From positions 62,001 to 126,000 of the forward strand of contig JBMNEQ010000002.1 in the NCBI GenBank assembly GCA_050948865.1: a stretch of DNA of 64,000 nucleotides, given 5' to 3'. A model generated the notes under the pieces. It was not told the origin of the DNA. It worked only from the letters and a program-made list of their open reading frames with translations, and searched no databases. The DNA comes from SKGN01 sp050948865 (GTDB taxonomy: Bacteria; Bacillota_I; Bacilli_A; RF39; UBA660). This document shows positions 1-8,444 of the stretch, one piece after another (position 1 is the first letter of the stretch; each line of letters starts with the position of its first letter). Both the position numbers and the translations under genes were made by a program.

Positions 1-2
1 AA

Positions 3-941
3 ATAAATGCTTTTGTTGTTGATATTAAAGATGATGAAGCTCCAGGTTATAAATCATTAGTTTTTGAAAAGTATTCACCAACTAATTATCAATATGCGAA
101 TAATAGTTATTCTAATTATGAAGAAGCAATAAAAAAATTAAAAGAAGCAGGTTTTTATGTAATTGGCAGAATAACAGTTTTTAAAGATAAGTATTATGTT
201 TTAGATAATCCAACCAAGGCAATTATTGATAGTAAGACTAAAGAACCTTATTTACATTCTAATACTTATTGGCCTAGTCCTTTTCAACGTGATGTTTGGG
301 AATTTAATGTTAATTTAGCTAAAGAGGCTGTAGGGATGGGATTTAATGAAATTCAGTTTGATTATGTTCGTTTTCCTGATCAAACAAGAGATGCTGAAGT
401 TAAAGGATTAATGAATTTAGGGAATATTTATGAAGAAGAAAAGGCGGAGGCTATTCAAGGGTTTTTCTTTTATGCAACAGATGTTCTTCATCAATTAGGA
501 GTTTATGTTTCAGCAGATGTTTTTGGTGAATCAGCTTATGATTATGTTACTGCTTATGGTCAATATTGGCCCGCGATCTCTAATATTGTTGATGTTATTA
601 GTGGAATGCCTTATCCAGATCATTTTAATAAATATGAGTTTGGTTTTACAGAACCTGTTTGGACTATACCTTATGATCTTCTTTATCATTGGGGGCATAA
701 TTATGTAATGATTCGGCAAACAGAAATACCAACACCAGCAACGATAAGAACTTGGATTCAAGGTGGTGATGTTCCTAATTATAAACATGCTGGAGGTTAT
801 CATTATGGGGAAGAAGAAATAGAAGCACAAATTAAGGGATTATTTGATGCTGGTTTAAACGGGGGTTATATGACTTGGTTATCTTATTCAGGATTAAAGA
901 GATATCAAAGTCAAATAAAGGTCTATAGTAAGGAGTATTAA
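3..941 (+). CDS. Putative glycoside hydrolase, DUF4015 family (5' truncated)
   Basis: The frame is open from the left edge of the window, so the true start lies upstream and at least 312 residues are present. The sequence has the look of the TIM-barrel DUF4015 putative glycoside hydrolase family: a strand reading FVVDIKDDEAP near the beginning, the hallmark FDYVRFP around residue 119 of the visible part, then YVSADVFGES and a C-terminal WIQGGD. These proteins are usually exported and presumed to act on cell-envelope or extracellular polysaccharide, but the substrate is unknown. A signal peptide cannot be judged because the N-terminus is missing. The next gene starts one base after the stop codon, so the two are probably co-transcribed. 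Confidence 0.75.
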   Translation: MNAFVVDIKDDEAPGYKSLVFEKYSPTNYQYANNSYSNYEEAIKKLKEAGFYVIGRITVFKDKYYVLDNPTKAIIDSKTKEPYLHSNTYWPSPFQRDVWEFNVNLAKEAVGMGFNEIQFDYVRFPDQTRDAEVKGLMNLGNIYEEEKAEAIQGFFFYATDVLHQLGVYVSADVFGESAYDYVTAYGQYWPAISNIVDVISGMPYPDHFNKYEFGFTEPVWTIPYDLLYHWGHNYVMIRQTEIPTPATIRTWIQGGDVPNYKHAGGYHYGEEEIEAQIKGLFDAGLNGGYMTWLSYSGLKRYQSQIKVYSKEY

Positions 942-942
942 A

Positions 943-1227
943 ATGAAAGAATATGAATTTAATAAAAGAAAATATCTTTTAGAGAAAGAAGAAAAAGGGG
1001 GATTTGATTTAGAAGTTGTAAAAGAGAAAATGACTGATTATTTTAATAATTATGATTATGTTGTTGGTGATTGGGCTTATGGGAAATTACGATTAAAGGG
1101 TTTTTATAATAGTAATAATAAAAAAGCAACTAAAATAAATGATATAAAAAAGCTAGATAAATATCTAAAAGAACAATGTGCTTATGGTTGTAAATATTTT
1201 ATTTTAAAAAAGGTATACAAAAAATAA
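943..1227 (+). CDS. yutD: YutD-like protein
   Basis: A 94-residue protein. The block YDYVVGDWAYGKLRLKGFY followed by CAYGCKYFILKKV matches the Bacillus YutD family (DUF1027) almost end to end as I remember it. The biochemical role of YutD is not established; it is a small cytosolic protein conserved in Firmicutes. The ATG follows the preceding stop by one base, with an AAGGAG-like ribosome site lying inside the end of the upstream gene, so translation is probably coupled. The length is typical for the family. Confidence 0.8.
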   Translation: MKEYEFNKRKYLLEKEEKGGFDLEVVKEKMTDYFNNYDYVVGDWAYGKLRLKGFYNSNNKKATKINDIKKLDKYLKEQCAYGCKYFILKKVYKK

Positions 1228-1282
1228 CTTTATATGATATAATATTTTATAGAAAAGAATAAGCAAGGAAGAGGTGGAACTA

Positions 1283-1543
1283 GTGGGCGAAAAACAAACA
1301 ATTATTGTTTTGGATCAAAATGGTCAAGAGAGGGAAGCTGAAATTCTGTCAAACTTCAAATTACCTGATACCGGAAAAGAGTATATATTTTATACTTTTA
1401 ATGAAAAAGATGAAAATGATATGGTTAGATTATATGCATCAATTTTGACGGAAAGAGATGGCATGTTATCTTTTGAAAATATTGAATCGGAAGAAGAATG
1501 GGCAACAATAAAAGAAATTATGAAGAAAATGGCTCAAATATAA
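1283..1543 (+). CDS. DUF1292 family protein (YrzB-like)
   Basis: A small acidic protein of about 86 residues with the DUF1292 pattern: an N-terminal beta segment (IIVLDQNGQEREAEIL), a central YIFYTFNEKDE strand and a C-terminal EEEWATIKEIM helix. In Bacilli such proteins usually sit near yrrK/yrzL; the function is unknown. An in-frame GTG at 1274 overlaps the ribosome site AGGAAGAGG, so I prefer the GTG at 1283, which lies about eight bases after it. A TATAAT-like -10 sits near 1237-1243. The following gene begins 19 bases downstream with its own GAGGAGG-type site, suggesting a shared transcript. Confidence 0.7.
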   Translation: MGEKQTIIVLDQNGQEREAEILSNFKLPDTGKEYIFYTFNEKDENDMVRLYASILTERDGMLSFENIESEEEWATIKEIMKKMAQI

Positions 1544-1562
1544 AAATGAGGAGGATGGAATA

Positions 1563-2795
1563 ATGAAGGAGATAGTTTTTACGAGTAATATTGATGGCAA
1601 AGATTATAGTCCTGAAGAAATAACTAGAATTTTTAATGATTATAAAAAAGCTAATAATAAAGGATTTAAGGTGGTAAAAGTATTAGGTAAATATTTACCT
1701 AATATTAAAAGAGTTTGGAGTATGGCTTTTGATAAAGAAGCAAAAATTAGAAGAATTAAGGAAGATGTTTCTAAAGAAAAAGTTGCTATTGCTCAAATGG
1801 ATATTGCTAGGGAAGCTTATGGTAAAGAAACAAAAGCAGCTCAAGTTATGGAAGAAGCTATAAAAACCTCTTTAAATAAAATATATAAATTACAAATTAA
1901 GGAAGCTAAACTTCGTGTGGCTTTACAAAAAAGAAATGTTTATGTAGGAAGATCAATTGGTTTAAAAGAAGCTTTAGAGCGTTATTGGGGAGTGGAAACA
2001 AGTTTTAGTGGTAAAACAGAAGAAGGACCACAAGTTCCAGATTTTAAACAGCAAGAAGAGGCTGATATTGCAGCACTTCATCGGGAATTGGATGAAATAA
2101 TTGCTCAAAGTCAAGAAGAAAAACAAAAAGATCAAGAACAACAACCTTTATTTAAAGTTACTGATAAACGTAGTAAATTTGCTCAAGAAACTTTTGAGCA
2201 AATTAAAAGAGAACAAGAAGCTAAACTTCGAAAGGAACGTGAACAAGAACAACAAGTAAAGGAACAGCAAGAACAACAAAAAATAGAACAAAAGCAAAGA
2301 GAATTATTAACTAGTGAAGCTAGAATAGAACAAGAGCAAATTGACGAACATTCTTTAGATGATGTTTTCTTAGATTTAACAAAAAATATGCAAGAATTAG
2401 GAAATCTTATTTCTAATGTTAAAAGTGAAGTAGAAAATCAAAAAAGCATTGCTGAAAATGAAGCTCGTGAGAAAGAAAAATTACAAAAGGAATTAGATGA
2501 AATGAAATCTTTAGGACAATCAAAAGAAGAACTTGATAAAAGAAATAATGAATTAGAGACTAGGGAAAAAGAAGTAACTACTAAAGAAGAAAATCTTAAT
2601 AATCAAACTAATGAATTAAATAATCGGGAAAATAGGTTAAATGAAAGAGAAAGTAATTTGAATGAGAGAGAAAAAGCTATTTTAAATCGTGAAAAAGAAT
2701 TTTTAGGTAAGATTTCAGACTTTAGTAATATGGTTAAAAGTGTAAATGAAAATTTAAAAACTCAAACTGATGTTAAAGAATTTGTTAAAAAATAA
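1563..2795 (+). CDS. Coiled-coil protein of unknown function
   Basis: 410 residues that I do not recognise. Residues about 1-150 form a basic, helix-rich region (VVKVLGKYLPNIKRVW, then many A/K/E residues). Residues about 160-250 are low-complexity and Q/E/K-rich (EQEQQVKEQQEQQK). Residues about 265-400 form a strong coiled coil with heptad-like repeats of the type NNRENRLNERESNLNERE. There is no signal peptide or membrane segment, so it is probably a cytosolic structural or scaffold protein. It follows the DUF1292 gene closely and ends at a clear terminator. A role in division or chromosome organisation would be a guess from coiled-coil content only. Confidence 0.6.
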   Translation: MKEIVFTSNIDGKDYSPEEITRIFNDYKKANNKGFKVVKVLGKYLPNIKRVWSMAFDKEAKIRRIKEDVSKEKVAIAQMDIAREAYGKETKAAQVMEEAIKTSLNKIYKLQIKEAKLRVALQKRNVYVGRSIGLKEALERYWGVETSFSGKTEEGPQVPDFKQQEEADIAALHRELDEIIAQSQEEKQKDQEQQPLFKVTDKRSKFAQETFEQIKREQEAKLRKEREQEQQVKEQQEQQKIEQKQRELLTSEARIEQEQIDEHSLDDVFLDLTKNMQELGNLISNVKSEVENQKSIAENEAREKEKLQKELDEMKSLGQSKEELDKRNNELETREKEVTTKEENLNNQTNELNNRENRLNERESNLNEREKAILNREKEFLGKISDFSNMVKSVNENLKTQTDVKEFVKK

Positions 2796-2798
2796 TTT

Positions 2799-2829
2799 TA
2801 AAGAGGTTTAAATAAACCTCTTTTTTTAT
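2799..2829 (+). terminator. Rho-independent terminator after the coiled-coil gene
   Basis: AAGAGGTTTA and TAAACCTCTT form an inverted repeat with almost no loop, followed by a run of seven T. It closes the first transcription unit of the window just before the nifS promoter. Confidence 0.8.
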
Positions 2830-2833
2830 TTAA

Positions 2834-2862
2834 TTGTTATTTTTTTTCTCCTTTGATATACT
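2834..2862 (+). promoter_or_regulatory. Sigma-A type promoter for nifS-thiI, very short leader
   Basis: TTGTTA at 2834-2839, a 17-bp spacer and TATACT at 2857-2862. The predicted transcription start (about 2868-2870) falls among the in-frame start codons of nifS (2867, 2870, 2873, 2879), so the mRNA would be leaderless or nearly so. This is a motif match only. Confidence 0.5.
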
Positions 2863-2878
2863 AATAATGGTGATGTGG

Positions 2879-4009
2879 ATGATTTATTTAGATTATAGTG
2901 CAACAACTCCAGTAAATAAAGAAGTATTAGATACTTTTAATAAAGTAACTAAAGATTATATAGGAAATCCTAATTCTTTGCATAAATTGGGGAAGAAAAC
3001 AAAAGAATTAATAGAAGTTTCTACTAAGCAAATAGCTGATCTTTTAAAGGTTTTACCGGAAGAGATTATTTATACTAGTGGGGCTACTGAATCTAATAAT
3101 TTAGCGATAAAAGGTGTTGCTGTTCATTATCAAAATAGAGGGAATCATATTATAACAACTAAGTTAGAACATGCGTCGGTTAGAGAACCAATTGCTTATT
3201 TAACTAAAAAAGGATTTAAATGTTCTTATGTTAAATTAACGAAAGAAGGTTTAATTGATTTAAAGCATTTAGAATCTTTAATAAGGAATGATACTATTCT
3301 TGTTTCTATTGTTGCTGTTGATAGTGAATTAGGTCTTAGGCAACCTATTGAAGAGATTGGTAAGTTATTAAAGAAATACCCTCAAGTTATTTTTCATGTT
3401 GATGCTACTCAGGCGATCGGGAAAGTAAAAGTTGATTTTAAAAATGTTGATCTGATTAGTTTTTCTGCTCATAAGTTTTATGGTTTAAAAGGTATTGGTG
3501 TTTTAATTAAGAAAGAAAGAATTCAATTAGAACCTTTATTTCATGGAGGATTAAAGAATCAAATTCGTAGTGGAACTCCTTCTTCCCCTTTAATTGTTTC
3601 TTTAGCGAAAGCTTTAAGACTAAGTATGAAAGATTTATTAATTAAAAATGAACATATTTTTAATTTAAATAAAAAAATTAAAAAAAATTTTTCTACTTTT
3701 AAAGGTTTAGTTATAAATAATACTGAGGAAAGTATTCCTCATATTATAAATATAAGTTTGAAAAATATAAAGCCTGAAACTTTTATTCGTGGTTTAGAAA
3801 AACATCACATTTATATTTCTACTAAGAGTGCTTGTTCTTCTTTAAAGGAACCTTCATTATCAGTTTTAGAACTAACAAAAGATCAATCTTTAGCCCTTTC
3901 TTCTTTAAGAATTAGTTTATCTTATCTTACTACAGAATTAGAAGTAGAGAGATTTTTAAATACTTTTGTTTTGGTTTTTGATGAATTAAATTTAAAGAAA
4001 GAGGAATAA
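2879..4009 (+). CDS. nifS: Cysteine desulfurase (NifS/IscS family)
   Basis: A PLP-dependent enzyme that removes sulfur from cysteine as an enzyme-bound persulfide. Visible hallmarks are the N-terminal YLDYSATTP, the cofactor-binding GATESNNLAIKG, the Schiff-base lysine in SAHKFYGLKGIGVLI and the catalytic cysteine loop STKSACSS. The length from MIYLDYS (376 residues) is normal. Several in-frame starts crowd the promoter; MIYL at 2879 fits the family best. The ThiI gene starts one base after the stop. The nifZ/nifS-thiI pairing, known in Bacillus, implies that this desulfurase feeds sulfur to tRNA 4-thiouridine synthesis, although supply to Fe-S assembly cannot be excluded. Confidence 0.9.
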   Translation: MIYLDYSATTPVNKEVLDTFNKVTKDYIGNPNSLHKLGKKTKELIEVSTKQIADLLKVLPEEIIYTSGATESNNLAIKGVAVHYQNRGNHIITTKLEHASVREPIAYLTKKGFKCSYVKLTKEGLIDLKHLESLIRNDTILVSIVAVDSELGLRQPIEEIGKLLKKYPQVIFHVDATQAIGKVKVDFKNVDLISFSAHKFYGLKGIGVLIKKERIQLEPLFHGGLKNQIRSGTPSSPLIVSLAKALRLSMKDLLIKNEHIFNLNKKIKKNFSTFKGLVINNTEESIPHIINISLKNIKPETFIRGLEKHHIYISTKSACSSLKEPSLSVLELTKDQSLALSSLRISLSYLTTELEVERFLNTFVLVFDELNLKKEE

Positions 4010-4010
4010 T

Positions 4011-5201
4011 ATGAAGAGGATAATTTTTATAAAATATGGGGAATTAAATACTAAAAAAGGTAATATTAATTTTTTTATCAATCAATTATATAGTAATATT
4101 TGTTTAAAATTAAAAAATGAAGAGGTTGAAATAAAAAAAACTAAAGCTAGAATATATATTGAAACAAAGGAAGAGAATTTTAAGATAATTATTGATAAAT
4201 TAAAACAAGTTTTTGGAATTCATAGTATTGTTTTAGCTTATCAAATAGAAAGTGATTTTAAGAAGATTAAAGAAGGAACTTTTTTAATTTTTAAAGATTT
4301 AAAGATTAAAACTTTTAAAGTAGAAACGAGAAGGATTGATAAAGGGTTTTCTTATTCTAGTTTAGAAACAAGTCGTCTTCTTGGTTCTTTTATTTTAAAA
4401 AATAATAATCAATTAAAAGTTGATGTTCATCATCCTGAGTTTTTATTTAAAGTAGAAATAAGAAAAGATTATACTTATTTATATCAAGATGAAATAAAGG
4501 GTTTAGGAGGTTTTCCTGTTGGTTCATTAGGTAAAGGATTATTAATGTTAAGTGGGGGAATAGATTCTCCTGTGGCTGGTTTTTTAGCAATTAAAAAAGG
4601 AATAAAAATAGAAGGTATATATTTTGATTCTCCTCCTCATACTAGTATTGAAGCTTTAAATAAAGTTAAAGATTTAGCTAAAAAATTAATGGTTTATAAT
4701 AATGAAGAATTTATTTTACATATAGTTCCTTTTACTAAATTACAAGAAACTATTTATCAAAAAACTAATCCTTCTTATATGATAACCATTTTAAGAAGAA
4801 TGATGTATTTAATAACAGAAAAATTAACTCTTTTAAGGCAAGCGAATGCTTTTATTACAGGAGAGTCTATTGGACAAGTGGCAAGTCAAACTTTAACTAG
4901 TTTAAGAACAATTAATAATGTAACGAAAATACCAATAATAAGACCTTTAGCTTGTTTAGATAAAGCAGAAATTGTTAGTTTAGCTAAAAAAATAGATACC
5001 TATAAAATAAGTATTCTACCTTATGAGGATTGTTGTACAATCTTTGTTCCTAAACATCCGATTATTAATCCGACGATAGAAAAATGTTTAAAAAATGAAG
5101 AAAAATTTGATTACCAAAAATTGATAAAGGAATGCTTGGATAATGTTCAAACGTTAACTATAAACACTTTAGATAAAAATGAATATGAGGATTTATTGTA
5201 G
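4011..5201 (+). CDS. thiI: tRNA 4-thiouridine synthase ThiI
   Basis: 396 residues. The N-terminal ferredoxin-like/THUMP region binds tRNA; the PP-loop LSGGIDSPVAGF near residue 180 adenylates U8 of tRNA; the DCCTIFVPKHP segment near residue 340 carries the cysteine thought to receive sulfur. As in Bacillus, there is no C-terminal rhodanese domain, so sulfur should come directly from the adjacent NifS. Translation is probably coupled to nifS, with the ribosome site GAGGA inside its 3' end. The enzyme may also contribute to thiamine thiazole synthesis in some organisms, but no thiamine gene is nearby. Confidence 0.92.
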   Translation: MKRIIFIKYGELNTKKGNINFFINQLYSNICLKLKNEEVEIKKTKARIYIETKEENFKIIIDKLKQVFGIHSIVLAYQIESDFKKIKEGTFLIFKDLKIKTFKVETRRIDKGFSYSSLETSRLLGSFILKNNNQLKVDVHHPEFLFKVEIRKDYTYLYQDEIKGLGGFPVGSLGKGLLMLSGGIDSPVAGFLAIKKGIKIEGIYFDSPPHTSIEALNKVKDLAKKLMVYNNEEFILHIVPFTKLQETIYQKTNPSYMITILRRMMYLITEKLTLLRQANAFITGESIGQVASQTLTSLRTINNVTKIPIIRPLACLDKAEIVSLAKKIDTYKISILPYEDCCTIFVPKHPIINPTIEKCLKNEEKFDYQKLIKECLDNVQTLTINTLDKNEYEDLL

Positions 5202-5225
5202 GGATTAATTACCATGCTATTTTAT

Positions 5226-5254
5226 GTATGATATGACTTTTTCTTCACATTCTA
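5226..5254 (+). promoter_or_regulatory. Candidate sigma-G promoter for the SASP gene
   Basis: GTATG at 5226-5230 and CATTCTA at 5248-5254, separated by 17 bp, fit the sigma-G pattern (GHATR, CATNHTA) used for forespore genes. It lies 22 bp upstream of the SASP start codon, with TATAGGAGGTG between. Motif-based, but the gene it precedes is a classic sigma-G target. Confidence 0.65.
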
Positions 5255-5276
5255 TAAATGTATAGGAGGTGAAAAA

Positions 5277-5501
5277 ATGCCAAATCAAAGCGGTAGCCGT
5301 AATAGACTTGTTGTTCCTGGTGCTAAACAGGCTATTGATAAAATGAAGTTTGAAATAGCTAATGAATTTGGAGTAAATTTAGGTCCAGATACTACTTCTC
5401 GTGCTAATGGTTCAGTTGGTGGAGAAATTACTAGACGTTTAGTACAAATGGGCCAATCTCAATTAGGCGGTTCACAAGGATATAATGCTCAAAATCAATA
5501 A
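5277..5501 (+). CDS. Alpha/beta-type small acid-soluble spore protein
   Basis: 74 residues with the two conserved SASP blocks: RNRLVVPGAKQAIDKMKFEIANEFGV, which includes the germination protease site around FEIA, and LGPDTTSRANGSVGGEITRRLVQMGQ. These proteins coat forespore DNA, force an A-like conformation and protect it from UV and hydrolysis; after germination the GPR protease degrades them. The gene stands alone between a sigma-G-like promoter and a strong terminator, as expected for a late forespore gene. It is direct evidence that the organism belongs to a spore-forming lineage. The Q/G/N-rich tail is typical. Confidence 0.95.
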   Translation: MPNQSGSRNRLVVPGAKQAIDKMKFEIANEFGVNLGPDTTSRANGSVGGEITRRLVQMGQSQLGGSQGYNAQNQ

Positions 5502-5526
5502 AGATTAAATTATTACAATATAAATC

Positions 5527-5571
5527 TAAATAGGGTCGATTATGATTATTTAATTAACCCTATTTTTTTTC
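5527..5571 (+). terminator. Terminator after SASP gene
   Basis: AATAGGGT pairs with ACCCTATT across a loop of about 20 bases, followed by eight T. Confidence 0.8.
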
Positions 5572-5613
5572 TTCTCGATTTAGTATAATAGAAATACATT
5601 AAGGAGGAAGTAG

Positions 5614-6789
5614 ATGAAAATTTTAGCAGTTAATGCTGGTAGTTCTTCATTAAAAGTTAGTTTATATGATTCATTTAAAAAAGAACTTTTAGCAAAGATT
5701 AATTTTGAACGAATTGGTTTAGATAATCCTTTTTATGTTTTAGATTTTAAAGATTTAAAAGAGAAAAAGGAAGTAAATATTAAAAATGTTGAAGAAGCAA
5801 CAAAAATTATTTTAAATTTATTTATAGAATATAAAATAATTAGTGATTTAAAGGAAATAAAAGGAGTAGGACACCGAGTAGTTCATGGTAGTGATAAATA
5901 TAAACAATCAGTAGTAATTACTGAAGAGGTAATAAAAGATATAGAAATTTATATTCCTTTAGCCCCTTTACATAATCCGGCTAATTTACTTGGAATAAAA
6001 GTTTTTAAAAAGGTTTTACCAAAAGTGAAGATGGTGGCTGTATTTGATACAGCTTTTCATCAAACATTACCAGAAGAAGCTTATTTATATTCTGTTCCTT
6101 ATGAATGGTATACGAAATATGGAGTTAGAAAATATGGATTTCATGGTATAAGTCATAATTATATTGCTAAAAGAACAGAAGAAGTTCTTCAAAAGAAAAA
6201 TTTAAAAATAATATCTTGTCATTTAGGAAATGGTGGTAGTATTTCTGCCATTAAAGATGGTCAATGTTTAGATACTACTTTAGGTTTTACACCTTTAGGT
6301 GGTATAGCAATGGGGACTAGAAGTGGGAATATTGATCCTTCTATTATTTCTTATATGATGAAACAAACTAATAAATCAATTGAAGAGGTCATGGAAGATT
6401 TAAATAAAAAAAGTGGTGTCTTTGGAATATCTGGTTATAGTGATTTTCGAGATATTGAAAAAGGAATTCTTGAAGATGATTATAAATGTAAACTAGCGAT
6501 GAAAATTTATATTAACCGAGTTTTGGCTTATTTATCTTATTATAATACCCTTTTAGAAGGAACTGATGTTATTGTTTTTACTGCTGGGATTGGAGAAAAT
6601 AGCACTATGGTTAGAGAAAAGATAATGAGGCGTTTAAAATTATTTGGTGTTATAATAGATGAAACTAAGAATCAAGTAAGAGGTAAAGAATTAGAAATAA
6701 CCAAAAATGATTCTAAAATAAAATGTTATGTTATTCCAACTAATGAGGAATTAATGATTGTAAGTGAGGTAATAGATCTTTTAAAGTAG
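5614..6789 (+). CDS. ackA: Acetate kinase
   Basis: 391 residues. It converts acetyl phosphate and ADP to acetate and ATP, the energy-yielding last step of acetate fermentation. Family signatures are visible: the N-terminal ILAVNAGSSSLK, GVGHRVVHG, the FHQTLPEEAYLY and RKYGFHGISH blocks, CHLGNGGSISAIKDG and GTRSGNIDPS, with VFTAGIGENS near the end. The length and both termini are normal. A TATAAT -10 element and an AAGGAGGAAG ribosome site precede it. No phosphotransacetylase gene is adjacent. The NrnA-like gene follows 13 bases downstream, so the two may share a message. Confidence 0.95.
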   Translation: MKILAVNAGSSSLKVSLYDSFKKELLAKINFERIGLDNPFYVLDFKDLKEKKEVNIKNVEEATKIILNLFIEYKIISDLKEIKGVGHRVVHGSDKYKQSVVITEEVIKDIEIYIPLAPLHNPANLLGIKVFKKVLPKVKMVAVFDTAFHQTLPEEAYLYSVPYEWYTKYGVRKYGFHGISHNYIAKRTEEVLQKKNLKIISCHLGNGGSISAIKDGQCLDTTLGFTPLGGIAMGTRSGNIDPSIISYMMKQTNKSIEEVMEDLNKKSGVFGISGYSDFRDIEKGILEDDYKCKLAMKIYINRVLAYLSYYNTLLEGTDVIVFTAGIGENSTMVREKIMRRLKLFGVIIDETKNQVRGKELEITKNDSKIKCYVIPTNEELMIVSEVIDLLK

Positions 6790-6802
6790 AAATGAGGATA
6801 TT

Positions 6803-7762
6803 GTGAAGAAAATGATGAGACAAATTTACCGTCAAATAAAGAAATATAAAACGATAATTATAACTCGCCATATAGGACCTGATCCTGATGCTTTAGGTTC
6901 TCAATTAGGATTAAGGGAAATGATTTTGAATACTTTTCCGAATAAGAACGTTTATGCTGTAGGTTTACCTACATCAAAATTTAAATTTATGGGGAAATTA
7001 GATAAAATGTGTGAAGAGTATTATGAAGATTCTTTGTTAATTGTTTTAGATACTCCAGATTTAAAAAGAGTTGATGGTGTTGATCCAACTAGATTTAAAT
7101 ATAGTATAAAAATAGATCACCATCCTTTTATGGAACAGTTTTGTGATTTAGAATGGATTGATAGTAGTTCTTCTAGTGTTTGTCAAATGCTAATTGAATT
7201 AAGTTTTAAAACTAGATTAAAGATTAATGAAAAGGCAGCAGAAAATTTTTTTGTTGGTTTAGTGGCAGATACTGATCGTTTTTTATATGATTATACATCA
7301 ATTAAGACTTTTGATTTAACTAAAAAATTATTAGAAAAAACTAAAATAAATATTAATCCTTTATATGAACAGTTATATATGAGAACATTAAATGAAATAC
7401 GGTTACAAGGTCATATTGCTTTAAACTTGACAGTTACTGAACATGGAGTTGCCTATATAATTTTGACAAATGATATTATAGAAGGTTATAATGTTGATGT
7501 TGCGAGTGCTGGTAATTTAATTAATAATTTTAACTTTATTGAAGAAGTATTAATTTGGTTAACTGTTTCTGAGGATAAAAAGCAAGACACAATAAGAGTT
7601 AATATTCGTTCAAGAGGTCCAATTATTAATACAATCGCTGAAAGTTATAATGGTGGTGGCCATAAATTCGCTAGTGGGGCTCGTCTTAATGATATGGAAG
7701 AGGTTCATCAATTAGTAGCAGAATTAGATGAATTAAGTAAAATATATCAGGGGATAGATTAA
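6803..7762 (+). CDS. DHH-family phosphoesterase, NrnA-like (nanoRNase/pAp phosphatase)
   Basis: 319 residues with the DHH phosphoesterase layout: a first metal motif in ITRHIGPDPDALGSQLG, a second in VLDTPD, the namesake DHH in IKIDHHPF, VADTDRF further on, and a C-terminal DHHA1 domain ending in YNGGGHKFASGARL. Relatives (NrnA of Bacillus) degrade 2-5 nt RNAs and dephosphorylate pAp. The start is GTG; ATG codons at 6812 and 6815 are alternatives. It lies just after ackA. Orthology to NrnA rather than to another DHH/DHHA1 protein is likely but not proven. Confidence 0.85.
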   Translation: MKKMMRQIYRQIKKYKTIIITRHIGPDPDALGSQLGLREMILNTFPNKNVYAVGLPTSKFKFMGKLDKMCEEYYEDSLLIVLDTPDLKRVDGVDPTRFKYSIKIDHHPFMEQFCDLEWIDSSSSSVCQMLIELSFKTRLKINEKAAENFFVGLVADTDRFLYDYTSIKTFDLTKKLLEKTKININPLYEQLYMRTLNEIRLQGHIALNLTVTEHGVAYIILTNDIIEGYNVDVASAGNLINNFNFIEEVLIWLTVSEDKKQDTIRVNIRSRGPIINTIAESYNGGGHKFASGARLNDMEEVHQLVAELDELSKIYQGID

Positions 7763-7782
7763 AAATTTATTTTTAAAGAAAG

Positions 7783-7799
7783 AAGAGGTCCTCTTTTTA
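7783..7799 (+). promoter_or_regulatory. Hairpin overlapping the engB ribosome binding site
   Basis: AAGAGGTCCTCTT folds on itself and is followed by a T run that leads into the engB ATG at 7799. The AGAGG that should bind 16S rRNA forms one arm, so the structure may act as a weak terminator for the upstream gene, as a brake on engB translation, or both. Confidence 0.45.
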
Positions 7800-8398
7800 T
7801 GAGAATAAGTAGTGTAAATTTAACAATTAGTGCTGTTAGAGTAAGTCAATATCCTGAAGATAAGAAAGCAGAATTTTTATTAGTGGGTCGCTCTAATGTT
7901 GGTAAAAGTAGCTTTGTTAACACTTTAATTAATCGAAAAAATTATGCTAGAACTTCTAGTAGACCAGGAAAAACTCAAACATTAAACTTTTATCTAATTA
8001 ATAATGATTTTTATTTAGTGGATGTTCCTGGTTATGGTTATGCGAATGTGAATAAGAAAAAACAAAAAAAGTTTGGTTTAATGATTGAAGAATATTTAAC
8101 TAATCGTCCTAATTTAAAAGAAGTTTTTATGATTATAGATTTTCGGCATAAACCAACAGAGAATGATCATTTAATGTATAATTTTTTAAAATATTATAAT
8201 AAAAAGGTTACAGTAATTGCGACTAAGATAGATAAAATAACTCCCGCTAATAGAGAGAAACAAAAAAAATTAATATTAGATAATTTAGATTTAGTAGTAG
8301 GTGATGAATTAATCTTATTTTCTAGTGTTACAAAAGATGGTAAAAAAGAAGTATACAGTATTATTGAAAAGTATCTTGATTTTGTAGAAATAGATTAA
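7799..8398 (+). CDS. engB: Ribosome biogenesis GTPase EngB (YsxC)
   Basis: 199 residues, the usual length. The G1 loop is GRSNVGKSS, followed by the family-specific SSRPGKTQTLNFY (G2), the G3 DVPGYGYA and the G4 TKID. EngB/YsxC is an essential GTPase needed for late 50S ribosomal subunit assembly. In Bacillus it follows lon; here it follows the DHH phosphoesterase, with the start codon placed directly after a small hairpin that includes the ribosome site. Confidence 0.95.
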   Translation: MRISSVNLTISAVRVSQYPEDKKAEFLLVGRSNVGKSSFVNTLINRKNYARTSSRPGKTQTLNFYLINNDFYLVDVPGYGYANVNKKKQKKFGLMIEEYLTNRPNLKEVFMIIDFRHKPTENDHLMYNFLKYYNKKVTVIATKIDKITPANREKQKKLILDNLDLVVGDELILFSSVTKDGKKEVYSIIEKYLDFVEID

Positions 8399-8444
8399 TA
8401 ATAACTTAAAGATGATATTTTCATAAACTAATTTAGGTGGTTTG

